Assembly: GCA_022494885.1 (NCBI GenBank)
Contig: JAGVSM010003478.1
Location: 1 to 64,000, forward strand
DNA: 64,000 nucleotides
DNA from: Micrasema longulum
Lineage: Eukaryota > Arthropoda > Insecta > Trichoptera > Brachycentridae
Direction of reading: 5' to 3'
In this document: one piece after another, positions 42,801 through 54,956 of the stretch
Layout of the letters: each line of letters starts with the position of its first letter
Numbering within the stretch: the stretch's first letter is position 1
Translations under genes and position numbers: made by a program
Notes under the pieces: model-generated
Seen by the model: only the letters and a program-made list of their open reading frames with translations
Databases searched by the model: none
What the model was told of the DNA's origin: nothing

Positions 42801-45536
42801 AGTTTTGTGGAATACTATATCAGGTAAAATTATAATGGGCCTCCTAATTTTATCTTGTAAGTCTTTAAAATCTTGAGCAATCAGTCGAAAGTTAAACGAA
42901 TGCACAAAAACATTAATATTAGATCTAACTTCTATGTTGATAAACTGTGTTTCTCCACCTCCAGTAGGAGTTAACTGATGAGTATCACTCTGAAAATAAA
43001 AAATTAACACATTCAATATTTCACAAATAAAAATATTTAAATGTAAAATAATAAAAAGAGATGAATTATTCTAATGAAAAAAATCAAATGCTTCAAATCT
43101 TTCAATAAATTAAATAGTTTATTCAATATAATCAAATGAATTATTGTCAGAGCGCATTATTTCATTTAACCTTAGATTCATAAACATACTTGAGAGTTCA
43201 GTATTCAAAAACATTTTCCTCACAGATGAACGTGTTATATTGATGATTTTAGATTTTTTATAATATAAGGTACAATAAAACACTTTTTAAATCTTAAACG
43301 TTGTTTATTAATTATTCATTAAATGAAATAAAAATGAGCAAAATATATTTAAACGTACTTAAAAGTTAAACTTTCTATATCTTCACTATAAAAGTAAAAA
43401 GCGCTTTTGTGTTTTACACAGTCTATGAGACAAATGTTTATGAAACTAGAGTTAAATAAGTTCTTAGTTGTACTGAACGATAAACAATAATATCATAATT
43501 GCGCTAATATCACACAAATAAAAATTCATTCATAGCATTTATTGAAATAAAAACATAATGTTGGAACTAATTTAAATACAAATGGACCTATTTCATATAA
43601 CTGTTCAAAACAAATGGACCAGTGGACCGACCAACTAAATGAAAACTAGTATGATCAAACTTAACTAAATGAAGCATAGGGCACTGCATTGGTTCACCAA
43701 ACGCAGCATATATAAATCATCTGTTACATGAAGGTAAGGTGATCAGCCCAATGCTTTAGGTGCCACTTTAGGAACATGATATATCCCAGTGTAAAACCAC
43801 CCTTTTGATCAATATTTCAAGTTGACCATGCCAGAATTTAAACCGGGGCCTCAAGCATGGTAGGCAAATGCACCAACCACTACACTACGAGGTGGACTTT
43901 ACAAATGATTTCTTTATTCACAGTTCTTAACAGAGAGTAGCCATCGATTTGAAAGCACTAGTCCAGTATTCTGGTTCTATTTCACAAACAATTCTTAATC
44001 CACCCAGACACAGAAACAATGCGCAAATTATTGTAACTTAATCCCTGTGAACCACTTTATACATTCACACAACCGACGATTTTCAGCCACACGTTGCCCT
44101 CTTCAAGGTTATTTAACAACTAAACATAAATAATATATAAAAGCAACAGTGAATAAATAATAGACTTATGGACTGAATAGAAAAATCTTTACGCGGATTT
44201 TTTTTTTTTGAAATGATGACTCTAATTATTTTATAATTGCTAACGTATTATTTCACATTATTTATCTGAACTTTTAAAATGGGCCATTTAAATAAAATAA
44301 ATAAAGTAAATTAAAGAAAGAAATTGCCTTCAGTTTCACAAATTAATGACGCACTACAGTTTAAAAAGTAGCACAGAATAACTTATTAATGGAAGAAAAA
44401 AAACTTACATTAGTCACAAATAATGTAGCATCATTTTGATGAGCAAAATTAACATTATACATTGATATTTTAATGATCCAACTATCTGTTACATACACTT
44501 TTGATGTAGAATTTGTTTGTATGGAAACTTTATCAAATCTGAAAATAAATAGGAAATCATACTTCTGCATAAAAATATTAATAAAATATACAGTATATAA
44601 AATCAAATTTAATTATGGAGCAAATGTTTCAACGGTTATGTACATGAAAAAAAAACTGTGACAGTTCAGCTATGTTTTTACATTATATTGAACACTTTAA
44701 AAAAATTAGTAACGCAACAGTCCAGGAGTGCCAATAAATGGTGAACTATAAACACATAATACCCAGGCTCTAGAAATATTGGCTACTCAAGTCCACTAGG
44801 CAAGCTTCTTAGCCATTACACCACAGAAGCTACTGTTGTTCAGTTGGAATAATGAATAAAATGTTGTGTATAAATGAAAATTATATAAGTAACATGTTTG
44901 TTTATCTTATGGTTTTAGACCGTTTCAATTAGTTTGGTTCACATTTATATCTTGGTGGATCTCTTGAATTAAAATGAAGATAATCTGAACTTTTAAACTT
45001 AATCATATGAGATTTCTTAGACATTGTGGAAACATGGGTTTATAATGCTAAAACTGAGCACTAACAAAAAAAAATTACCTTCTGAATTCAATATTTACAC
45101 TTGAAACTAAAAATTTGCAATCCCTGTTAGTCAAGCTACAAAACATTTTAAGATTGACCAACACTGGGTGATTTGCCCACGAATCTCTGCTCCATTCAAG
45201 AATCATCAATCCAATTCGAACCATAAGGGCTAAGGAGATCGTGATATACAATAGACAGCCTATTGCGGCTGGGCTTTCAGAAAACATTGTGGAAAACGCT
45301 GGGAAAGAGCTGGAATCATTGAAAAATAATCCAACAATATACCCCAAAGGTAAACATGCATGAACTATTCGTGTCACCGCAATTCTCATCAAGTGATATT
45401 CAACAAAAGATTCACTTTCAGATCCCAAGAGTTTTGAAAATATTGTAGGAATAGTTAATCCAGCAGTTACGAATTCCACCGGTGGATAAATGAGAAGAAA
45501 AGAAAACAAAAAATAAAACAAGGTGTAAAAAAACAT
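39830..45536 (-). CDS. TMEM129: TMEM129-like ER-resident RING-type E3 ubiquitin ligase, five exons
   Basis: Coding exons on the minus strand: 45536-45079, 44538-44409, 42989-42732, 40549-40419 and 39986-39830. All introns are GT-AG and all joins keep frame, giving 377 residues (the human protein is about 360). The start ATG has a CAAAATG context. Membrane segments lie at roughly residues 2-17, 54-72 and 91-112, with PPVEFVTAGLTIP after the first, as in TMEM129. Further family motifs are WSRDSWANHP (115-124), SSVNIEFRR and VTDSWIIKI. The C-terminal cysteine domain has C287, C290, C303, C320, C323, C325, C330, C333, C355, C357, C360 and C365, with NCRPMWCLECMARWFASRQD at its centre. In mammals TMEM129 ubiquitinates ER substrates with Derlin-1 in ER-associated degradation; the same role here is inference. 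Introns hold a tRNA-like SINE, a SINE-A copy, a Helitron and a LINE. The reading frame shows no break. Confidence 0.96.
40640..41939 (-). mobile_element. 5'-truncated RTE-like LINE in TMEM129 intron 3, 11-bp target duplication
   Basis: The insertion is bounded by GAGTCCATTGA at 40629-40639 and 41940-41950, so its limits are exact (1300 bp). Minus-strand frames give, in order: reverse transcriptase motifs AFVDLQKAYDKVDR, GVKQGCVMSPWLFNLYMD and LLYADDAVLLAS (the YADD catalytic box); then QVEEFVYLGSMFSRDG and ERRVNAGNKMNGALS; then LVPTLMYGSETW, RWFGHVERMD, GRPRKTWHDQ and RSILSAYPYGE with a stop, and a (GTA)n tail. Frames change at about 41400 and 41165. A 107-bp tandem duplication (41651-41757 and 41758-41864) breaks the palm domain. 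It is in the same orientation as the gene, within an intron, and inactive. Confidence 0.9.
41997..42713 (-). mobile_element. Non-autonomous Helitron in TMEM129 intron 3
   Basis: Read on the minus strand it starts TCTTTATATATATAATTCCT next to an A, contains ACTCCTCCTAAACGCCTTAA near its 5' end, and ends GGAC...GTCCGCTAG before a T. A 5' TC, a short 3' hairpin, the terminal CTAG and A/T flanks without target duplication are the Helitron signature; the 5' motif is familiar from insect Helitrons. It is 717 bp long and encodes nothing. Its 5' end lies 18 bp from the end of TMEM129 exon 3. Confidence 0.85.
43674..44055 (-). repeat. SINE-A copy with upstream extension, TMEM129 intron 2
   Basis: The tRNA-like head (B box GGTTTAAATTCTGGC-like on the complement, with CCTCGTAGTGTAGTGGTTGG) is near 43850-43905. 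The body with GGCACTGCATTGGTTCACCA ends at 43674. Beyond the head, 43913-44055 carries GATTTGAAAGCACTAGTCCA, shared with the copy at 9747-10165. Confidence 0.75.
44700..44830 (-). repeat. tRNA-like SINE fragment, TMEM129 intron 1
   Basis: On the complement GCTTCTGTGGTGTAATGGCT is an A-box-like tRNA head, followed by a degraded B-box region (GAGTAGCCAATATTTC). It cannot fold as a functional tRNA. Its relation to SINE-A is uncertain. Confidence 0.45.
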
Positions 45537-47344
45537 TTTGACATTGGAATATTCAAGAAACTTGTAAACTTTATTGTATCAGATGGTATTTGAAAGTAAA
45601 ATTAATTTAAAGCATGTTATCTTTCTAGTGTTTTGACGTATCATCTGACAACTGACAACTAATAACCATAGAGTACTTCGACTGCATTATAAAAAACATA
45701 GAAACCTTTATAACTTTATACTTGCCAGTACACGAAATTAAATCATATTTGCCATTGAATAAAAAACTTATTTTCTAAGGAAATATCGCTTCTTATGTAC
45801 CTACTTAGAAAAATGATTTTTTTAAATGTTCTTATGTGGTTTGAGAAAAAAAATGAAAAAAGTAGAAAGGATGGAGGGTGGGGGTTAGCTTAATAGGTTT
45901 ATTAGGGTGACCATTACAGTGGAACATCGTATAAAGAACTATATTGGAAATTTGTTTGATTATTGATCAAAGGAACATTCTTTTTTAAAGCTTTCCTAGT
46001 GTGAAATATTTCCATATTATTCACTTTATTGTTTGTTTGTAAGATTTTAACTTCTTTATTTTCATTAAAGTCATGATTTAAATTGATTAGGTGATTTTGC
46101 GAATTCAGAGAAATTATTATTGTGAAGACACCTCATATGTTTTTAAACACGAATATCAAAATTTCTTGATGTTCTTCCAACGTAAACTAATGGACAAGAA
46201 TTGCATTTTAATTGGTTATCGCCTGAATTATTTAATAAACTATTTTTATCTTTATTATTAAGCAATAATTTACTAATATTGTTATTTGTATAAAAGGGAG
46301 GTTTGATATTATTTAGTAAAAATTTGGATACATTTGTGGCTATAGTATTTACATAAAGAATTCTTCTCCATTTATTATCATTATAAATATTATTATAATC
46401 ACTGTTGACAGGATATAAAGATTGTTTGATTGATTTTTTCTTTAGTTTTCTATTTAAAGGGGTAGTCATTTAATTAAATGTATATCCATTATTAATAGCA
46501 ATATTTTTATTAAATTTAATTCGTTTTCGAAGTTAAGTTTAGAAAGAGGAACATTTATTAAACTTTGTAACATTGAATGGAATGCGGAATGTTTTTGGGA
46601 AGTAGGGTGGTTGGATGAGTTATCAATGACGATATCCGTGTAAGTTGGCTTTCGAAAAATGTTAAACTCTATTGGATTATTGATGTTCATTAATGTCAAA
46701 TTTAGAAAAATTATTTTATAGTTTTTTTGGACTTCTAAGGTAAATTTAACTTTGTCATCAACAGTGTTTGTAAAATTAAGAATGAAGTGAATTGACGTTC
46801 TGTTCCAGTCCAAATACAAACAATATCATCAACATAGTAGTATCATCAACGTAGTTTCCATAAGAAGACATTGTTAATTTAAATATTATTAGACTTTAAT
46901 ATTTTACTCCCAATGTTATCTAAAAACATATCTGCAACTAAAGGGCTTGTTGGACTTTCCATCGCGAGTCCTGAAGTTGGTGGTTAAAATGGTTAAATTG
47001 GAATTAATTTTGATTTAAGCAAATGTTAAACAAACGACTTAAATCATTTGACATGTTTTTTGGTAAATCCGATGATTTTAGAATATCTTTAATAATTGCT
47101 TTCGATGACTGGACATTAACATTAGTGAATAGATTTACGACGTCAAATGGTATAATTTAGCATTGTTGGGGAATACCAAGTTCTTAAGTGCATCAATTAG
47201 CTCTAATGAATTTTTAACGGTGTATTTAGGTTGGAAAATTTTTCAATTATTTATTATAAATTATGCAAATTTACTATGTTGACTAAATGGACAAACGCAA
47301 ACTGAATTAAACTTATTGAAAAAAAATGCAATATTATCCATTTT

Positions 47345-48360
47345 GAACCTTAAAAAAAAAGTCATAAAATACGTGCTTACATAAATAATGAACGACTAAC
47401 TGAAATTGAACATGTAAAAATACTTAGGACTAACAATAGACAGACAATTGACATGGACAATTCATATCAACAATTTAATTATCAAAGTGGCAACATTATA
47501 GAGTCTTTTTAAAAAAATCAAAAACTTTGTTCCAAAAAAGAAAAAAAATATAAATGAAGCCTATGTAAAAACTAAAATATGTTATATGCAACTACTATGG
47601 GGAACAGGAAATCAAAATGACATAACCAGACTACAAAGACAGCAAAATAAAATATTAAAGTTAGTATATGACCTACCCTATCTAATAGGAACTAAATAAC
47701 TTTTTCATCGTCATCATCATTCCCTTTCCGCACCTATTGGTGCATAGGGCACTGCATTGGTACACCAATCGTAGCGTATCTTGATCATTTTTGTTACATG
47801 AAGGTAAGATGATCAGTCTTACGCTTCAGTTACCAGTCTAGGGACTATGAAATATTATAGTGTAAAAACACCTTTTTAAATGATATTTCACATCAACCAT
47901 GTCGGGAATCGAACCCGAGACCTCTTGCATGGTAGGCAAATGTACTGACCATTATACTACGAGGCTGAGGATTTAAACAAACTAAACAATTAAATGTAAC
48001 TGAACTCTTTAAACTAGAATCCTTAAATTTTATTCATAAATTAGCCAGTGATGTAATTGTTGACAAAGAATTAAAACTAGAAAAAAACTGTGGTAAACAT
48101 GAATACAATACTAGAATATCAGAAATATATCATATACAGCCTTCTTTAACGAGAAAAGGAGAATCGAGACTAATAAACCATGGATTAAATTATACAATAA
48201 ACTACCAGACAAAACTAAACAAAAGACTCGGACAACCTTTACAAAAGATGTTAAAAATATTATTACTAACAGTAGAATGTAAATATTAAAAGTTAAAATA
48301 TTTTGTTAAATGTATGTAACCTGTAAGGGTTTATCAATGAAAATTTTAAATAAAAAAAAT
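47345..48360 (+). pseudogene. CR1/jockey-type LINE 3' part inserted in the Penelope-like element
   Basis: Across frames the plus strand reads EHVKYLGLTIDRQLTW-like sequence (47410-47460), FVPKKKKNINEAYVKTKICY, NDITRLQRQQNKILKLVYDL (47610-47680), then a SINE, then LFKLESLNFIHKLASDVIVD, CGKHEYNTRISEIY and SRLINHGL...YN-LPD, ending with an AAATAAAAAAAATAAAAAT tail at 48340-48367. It matches 28351-28840 and 24817-25120. It lies opposite to and inside the Penelope-like element, whose RT resumes on both sides. Confidence 0.82.
47706..47968 (-). repeat. SINE-A, best-preserved copy, inserted in the LINE
   Basis: On the complement: CCTCGTAGTATAATGGTCAG (A-box side), GCCTACCATGCAAGAGGTCT, B box GGGTTCGATTCCCGACATGG, body GAAGCGTAAGACTGATCATC and GGTGTACCAATGCAGTGCCC, then GGTGCGGAAAGGGAATGATG and a short GATGACGATG tail. 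It splits the LINE frame between DLPYLIGTK and LFKLESLN. Confidence 0.88.
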
Positions 48361-48529
48361 AAAAATATGGGGAACAACAAGAAGATACTACCGATCTAAT
48401 GGGATTATTGTCTTTAGGAATTTTTATTAATCCGTAAAATCTAGGAATTTGAGGATTAGTTTGAATTATTTGTAATTTAGTTGAAGAAAATAGTTTTCTT
48501 TTACACGATTTCACTCAAGTTTTGATTTC

Positions 48530-50925
48530 ACTCGAGATTTCACTCACACTTTGACATAAGTTTTTATTTATTGCCTCATCTAGAAAAATGACGATTTAAA
48601 TCATTCTATTTTATAATAAATAATGCAGATTTTTTCAATAAATATTTCTTTTATTTACAATATAATTATCATTTACAAATGTGTGCATTGTAACGGCATT
48701 TGTTTCATTAATAATATAGCAATATTTATAAAATATTTCAAAATTTAGTATAGACAGCTTTATCATTTTGTTCTCCATGTTATTTGTCTATAAAAATACT
48801 AATATATATATAAATACATTAGAAAATAAATATATATGCAGATAAATGAAATTCATTATTAGAAAATATTTTACACTAATATTTTTAAAATATGTTTTTA
48901 TTAGGAAAAAAATATATTTTTTTTATTATTTTAAAATAATTAAATGTTTTGGTTTACTAATCATAGCAAAAATAATTAGAGGACTATTCAAATTAACGAC
49001 TTAAGACATTTTTGTCATTATAATAGTATTATACTATATTTATGTTCTTATAAGGCTTCAGTTGGTCTAGTTTTGAAATGGTTCGGCAATGTTGTATCTT
49101 AATTTTATTATTTTAAACATCTAATATTTTCTCCTACTCGCCTATGCTATACAAACGTGTCATTCTTATTTTATTTTTTGAAGTACAAATAGTACGTTTA
49201 AAAAAACCTTTGAAGCGATACATTTAAAACACAAGAAAAAACTATTAAAAATATTAAAAGTAAAATAAGTTCATAATATTTAATGTATAGGAAATTCGTT
49301 TTTCTTGACCATAAAGTGCAGCTGCATTTGTTTTTTCTCAAACATAAGGCAATATTTTTATTAATTTTTTTAAATTATCTTTTTTACTTATGCGGCCAAA
49401 TATAAATAAATGAATGCAATATATATGCCTAATGTCAATTTATATTTTTTTTCCAAAATACTATTTTAAATTAAAAATTACAGACCCCAATTTCTATTTC
49501 AAAACCATGGTGCCAAATTTCTTCACATTACAGATCTCAATTTTTTGCTGTCTTACTTGTATCATAATAATTGGACGGTTAACTCGAGCATGTTGCATTT
49601 TTTCTATAAGCTTTAGCCCTACAGCTAACATGGCTTTTAATTTGAATCATCCTACCTAAAAATACAATCTTTACATTTCTCTTTATCCATTATAATCATT
49701 TACAATATTTGCAAGCTGCCTTTTTTAACAATTGCTTACGCCAAATAATGTAAAAAAAGTTGTCAGTGCAGCGCTGTCTATAAAATTCATTTTAAAAACC
49801 CCAATTTTTAATGAAGCAACTGATTATGTCACACGTCACATTTTTCAGTAATCTGATTAAACATGATCTAAGGTTATGTTTTTAATATACAATTTATATT
49901 TTGTGGCGTTTTAATTTAACAATAAAAAGTTTTTCGACATAATTAAATTCTTTCCACGAATAAAATATGTGCAGTAAAAACCTTTTCTTCGTTTTGTATT
50001 TTCTATCATTAATTTTATATAAGGCCACGCGTAAGCTTTTACTATCATATTGTCGTTATAGTTACTTTTAATTATTTAGTAATAACATATAAAACTTATC
50101 AATTACATAAACTTTTATTTACAGCAAAAAAAACTTAACAATAAAGCTTGAGTTATCAACACAATTTACTTAAGGTTTTCTTAATTAATATATGTTTTAA
50201 TGATAAACTTTAATAAAATAGTATTTACCTAATCTAAATCTAAAGTACAATTAAGAGAAAATGTAATAGTATTGGATACTTTATTTTCTAAGTAACTAAT
50301 CAATGCCTTTTTTCGGAGTTAAAGCTGATAAGCCAAAGAAAAATTATATTTTAGGGGTTAAAACGATATCATATTTTATCACGCAATTCGATGTGGTAGC
50401 ATTTAAAATAACAATATGTTTATTTAAATAAAGTTTACCATTTTATGCATGTTCAAAATGATTTTTTCTAACAGAAATTATTGCGTTGCATATTTAAAAA
50501 CAGTGACTTAAAAAAAAACTAACCTAAATTATTATAATCATTTACTTAGTTAAATGCTATCTTATTAAATTAGAGAAATACATATAAAGTACGTATAAGC
50601 AAACAATATATTATGACAAATTATAAGATCTCCTTAATATTGATTAGTTGAGTAAGTTTTATAAAACAAGCCTTAATATCACTCAATGAATTTTTTTAAT
50701 TACGTGCATACAATTAATATTGAAATCTTCATTGAAAGTAAAATAACAACCTTATAACTTAACCCATCTTTCCATTATTAGTTCTATGATGCGAAACTCA
50801 TGGGCTCTTACGTATGTAACTTCAAATATAAATAATCTCTTTCACTCTAGCATAGGTATTATTTTACTAATATGATTTACTTTCGCACGTAAAATTACTG
50901 TTAAAACACTCATTTTAGCACCTTT
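48530..50925. other. AT-rich, repeat-poor spacer between the Penelope-like element and a MITE
   Basis: About 2.4 kb in which I recognise no transposon family. The frame at 49414-49659 is aromatic-rich and looks accidental. It could include part of an unannotated non-coding transcript or UTR, but nothing shows it. Confidence 0.4.
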
Positions 50926-50929
50926 TATA

Positions 50930-51380
50930 CAGGGTGATTCAGGGCCAGACCGCAAAACTTCAGAGAAACATTCCTAGTTGTAAATTTATTGAAAAAAAAC
51001 CCTTTGTTTTTTTTTCCAAAATCGTTTTTTTTATGATTTCTTTTTTTATAATTTGAAAATGAAGTAAATCTTTAATATCTTGGACTAGCATCCCTCACAC
51101 AAAACTCTTACCCCGTTTCTACAAAAAAATGAGAAAAAAAAACTTTTTAACCAACGGAGCGATACTTACTATACGAATACGGAAGCGGCTTAGTAGGGGA
51201 TAGGGAGGGGTTTTCGGAAGGGATGCTAGTCCGAGAAATAAAAGAATTTACTTCTTTTTCAGATAATATTTAAAAAGAAACATAAAAAAGCGTTTTTTTT
51301 TTTTAAATAAGGATTTTTTTTCATGTTTGTTACGGGTAATGTTCCTCCAAAGTTTCGTGGTCTGGCCCTGAAACACCGTG
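50930..51380. mobile_element. Foldback MITE, 451 bp, TA-flanked, CAGGGTGATTCAGGG ends
   Basis: The left end CAGGGTGATTCAGGGCCAGA matches the right end complemented, CACGGTGTTTCAGGGCCAGA. The similarity continues inward for about 180 bp on each side to GGACTAGCATCCCT, leaving a roughly 100-bp loop. TA is present at both borders (50928-50929 and 51381-51382), as in Tc1/mariner-type elements. It is non-coding. Confidence 0.88.
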
Positions 51381-51489
51381 TACGTGTACATCATACCCCA
51401 AAAAATATACTGGTATATGTTGTTTAAATAATTTTGGGAGAACGGACGCAGCAGCCTCCTATAACAAGCATTTTGAGGATGCGGCGGTG

Positions 51490-51715
51490 GACCTAGCTTA
51501 GACACATGCTGCGCATGCCTCAGGATAACCTAAACCCAAGTAGCCTCTTCTTTAAACCTGCGGGCTCACGCCGTCATCGAAGGCGGAACTAAGGGGCGCT
51601 GGATTGAAGTGGACGGAAGCGAGAGTGCTGGCTGGCGATAGAGTCTTCTGGAGGCAACTGATGATGTCAACATGCTCCACTTGGGAGCGGGTGTGGAAAA
51701 GGAGGAAATAATTTT
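51490..51715 (+). pseudogene. LINE C-terminal scrap
   Basis: The frame RHMLRMPQDNLNPSSLFFKP followed by GSRRHRRR and, in other frames, W-containing pieces (LDQ/EVDGSESAGWR) resembles the 'GHV.RM...R.p' end of LINE polyproteins. GC is higher than the surroundings. Short and frameshifted, so the assignment is tentative. Confidence 0.4.
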
Positions 51716-51719
51716 GAAA

Positions 51720-52790
51720 GATAGCTAAAACTTTTTAAAATTAAATATAAAATTTATAATTTTAGCTCTAACACACCTTGTGGTAATTCATTATAATTCA
51801 AATAAAACATTTTTGTTTTTAACTACTCATTATAAACCACTTATTTTTAATCACACATAGGTGATCGGTTAAAAATAAATTTGTTTTATTTTAATTTTAA
51901 TTATTTTAAAAATTCATTGATGCTCATTACCCATTATATGATGACATTATAATGCCTAATTTTTTTGCAGTATTTGCTCATATTACAGTACAAATATGAT
52001 AAGTACGCTGTAGCATCTTATTACTGCAGTGTTATTTTTGATATTTTAGTTAATTGATTAAAAATAATACTGAAGTTTGTGTTATCTCGCTCAGAAATAT
52101 CGTAGACATACGTAAAAGTTCTCCTAAGAAAGATAAAAAAAAGTGGTTGAACTGAATTTATAACTCAAAACAGCCAAATTTATACTTACGACAGTGTACT
52201 TCTGGAAGTGCGATATATTCATTTGATAAACATATTAAATTGTCTCGCCATACAGTTTTGTTTAAATTTATGTTACATAATCAAAAAATATGTCACTACA
52301 TAAAACAGATGATAGTATATATATAAAATACGATAAATCCATACTGACTTTTTTAAACAGGCATAGTTACTCAAAATTTGGAAAAATGGGTTTGAAGCTG
52401 CATTCTTGTACAAAGAATAATTCTTAATACCAAAATAAGAAATTTCTTATAAGATAAAAATTATCTGCATTTGTTTAAGCACAACAATACCTATATTTTA
52501 AAAACTATGTAAAAATTTGTGCATAGTATTTTAAAAATGAGATTGTTACATTTTTTATTTGCTTAATATATTCCTACCCACTGTTTGAACCGTAGGTCAT
52601 CCATAAAAAATATAACAAGCTAGCTACATAATATTATTACTGTCACAATATTTTTAATATTATCTCACATTTTTACATAATAATATTTTTACAATTAGGA
52701 AAATTTAAATACCGTAGTAATTTTTCAAATTATTAACTATTTGTAACGAAAACATGAACACTCCGACTTTTTGAACAAGCTTAACAAACT
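51720..52790. other. AT-rich spacer
   Basis: No gene or repeat family recognised. Confidence 0.45.
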
Positions 52791-52792
52791 TT

Positions 52793-54140
52793 TATGACGG
52801 CCCGTATTCGAATGGAAAGTTGATATTTATCTTCAATTGTATCTACAAAGTAAAATTAAGTTTTCTGGATGAAAAATTGAATATGTATGTATTTTTTTTC
52901 CAACCATGTTCAATTACAGGTTACCGACGAAGATACTTTGAATTTTCATACAAATATGTACATTTTGGTACATAAATATCGATATTACTTTATTCCGTCT
53001 CGACATGTACTGTTGAAGATAGCGTTTATAATCGCAACTCGGGGCCCCGATTACAATGGGAAGTTAACAGAGTTATCTTCGACTGTCTATTTATTTATTT
53101 ATTTATTCATTCATTCAAAATTACACTTGTTAAAATTTTAATGAACTTATTAAGGCTTTTTAGGCTATGCCCGTGTCAAGCCACAATAAATAACAATAAA
53201 AAAACATAGTAAAATTAATTCGATCAAATTATAATGACATAGAATAACAATCTTGAAAAAAAAGGTAAATGTAATAAATAATACAATTTCAAAGAAAACA
53301 ATGCAAAAAAGATAATCAGAAATAATTTTTAAAATATAAATTATACAAATTAAGAATCACACATAATCAAATATACAAAATAATGGTACCATTAAAATCA
53401 ACAAATTAATAGTGAAATATAGTAGTATTAAAAAAAAAACCAAATAAAAGTATCATTATAGTATAGTCAGTATAATTCTACAAAGAATAACCAATATTTG
53501 TGTACGAAAATGAGAGTATTTGCATGAACACTTAAAGTAAATTTGTCGGTAGCCTATTATTGAACATGTTCAGAAAAAAAAATTATGCATGTTTTACTTT
53601 TCATACAGTAAACTGAATTTCACTTTGTAGATGAAATTGAAGATAACTATTAACTTCCAATTGTAATTGGGGCCCTGGACTTGGAAGGGAATTTCTAACA
53701 ATAAATATGAAAACGCTCGACCTCCACTCAGTAGCCAGGCTCTTTAAAAACTTTCGCCGCGATTGTGAACGCTATCTTCATCGATACATATCGAGCCGGT
53801 GTAAACTAACATCGATATTTATGTACAAAAATGTGTATATTTGTAAAAAAAATTCGAAGTATCTTCGTCGGTAATCTGTAATTCAACATGTTTAGAAAAA
53901 AAGTACACATATTCTATTTTTCATATAGAAAACTCAATTTTACTTAGTAGATATAATTGGAGTTAAATCGAATTTCCCATATGAAAAATATAAAATTGTT
54001 TTCAAAACATGTTCAATTACAGACTACTGACAAAGGTCCTAAATTGTTTTTTACAAATATACACATTTTCGTACAGAAAAATCTATTTTACCTTGTAAAT
54101 AATTGAAGAAACCTTCCCATCGTAATTGGGACCCTGTTCT
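52793..54140. repeat. Cluster of family B terminal-inverted repeats
   Basis: There are at least four units: 52793-53045 (reverse), 53040-53690 (with a LINE 3' UTR inside), 53745-53955 (forward) and 53955-54140 (reverse). Unit ends read GGGGCCCCGATTACAATGGG or, inverted, CCAATTGTAATTGGGGCCCT. The other terminus reads CGATTGTGAACGCTATCTTC. The interior has conserved blocks AAAGTAAAATTAAGTTTTCT, AACATGTTCAATTACAG and AACATCGATATTTATGTAC. It is non-coding and highly palindromic. Confidence 0.75.
53090..53460 (-). repeat. LINE 3' UTR (family D) inside a family B unit
   Basis: On the complement it ends GACACGGGCATAGCCTAAAA then AATAAATAAATAAATAGA. It is colinear over about 350 bp with 18212-18560. 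The family B sequence TTAACAGAGTTATCTTCGAC stops at its left border, and B sequence resumes at about 53490. Confidence 0.75.
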
Positions 54141-54232
54141 TAGTGAAGTGCTAATTTACGAGGACCCGTCACAAGTTAGGAGTTTATGACAACATTATTA
54201 TATATTGTATATAGGAACGTGTTGTATATAAA

Positions 54233-54400
54233 CCGGGTTGTGGTTCTGTGGCTGGAGTCGTGGACTTATGAATCAGAGGTCCGAGGTTCGCACCCCCCTC
54301 TACCACAACTTTGTTCCCACTTTCTACTGGAGCTCGTTAAAAATGCCCCCCAAAAATAAAATATTTAGGTAAATCATAAAAACGTTAATATTTGTATTTT
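54233..54400 (+). repeat. SINE-B copy
   Basis: A tRNA-like head GGTTGTGGTTCTGTGGCTGG with B box GAGGTTCGCACCC is followed by CTCTACCACAACTTTGTTCC and the body CTCGTTAAAAATGCCCCCCA, AAATATTTAGGTAAATCA. Confidence 0.8.
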
Positions 54401-54956
54401 TTTAAATAAGATAATTCATGACGCAGTGTTGAAACGGATAATCGATCTCAAATATATATTTGATAGATATTTATAATAACATAGCCTACATTTTCTTTGT
54501 AATTCTTAATATTCGAAGCCATTTTGTACAGCGAACGCGGCAAATACTTTCAATTTCCTCAATCTTTAAAAAATAAGCTGCGGTTTAGCAGTAAAAACTT
54601 TAGCAGCAATAAGTTTTGACAATGAAATAAGGCTTCAGGAAATTGACGCCACGTTTATTGTGCCGCCAACCGCCAACACGCGCGTTTTTTACTATTTCAT
54701 CCTCACACAGCCTAAAAGTTTTGTGTATAGTATTTAATTATTATTTTTCTTGTATATAAAGAGGCACTGTACTGGTAAAATTATTGTTGAATTAAGTAAG
54801 AAATTATTTCAAGTAGGTGCGGTCTAAGAACATGTAACTTTGACAAATTCTGGACGCTGAAAATATAAATCGACCTACTTGAAATATTTTAGTATCGGAT
54901 TTGCATCAGAAAAGTAGTTATTATATGTTTATTTATTAATTAAAATATAACAGATA

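Larger units (their letters stand above)
45914..48525 (-). mobile_element. Penelope-like retroelement (RT plus GIY-YIG), interrupted
   Basis: Minus-strand pieces from 5' to 3' are: PRFYGLIKIPKDNNPIRSVV (48450-48390), the PLE reverse transcriptase finger motif. Then, beyond an inserted LINE, come LFTNVNVQSSKAIIKDIL, a GLAMESPTSPLVADM-like block (about 46980-46930), YVDDIVCIW (about 46820), EFNIFRKPTYTDIVIDNSSN and HSMLQSLINVPLSKLNFE. CPLVYVGRTSRNFDIRV follows, the start of the GIY-YIG endonuclease, continued after a frame change by HLINLNHDFNENKEVKIL to a stop at 45914-45916. The order RT then GIY-YIG is diagnostic. There are several frameshifts, so it is inactive. It lies about 380 bp upstream of the TMEM129 start codon. 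Confidence 0.88.
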
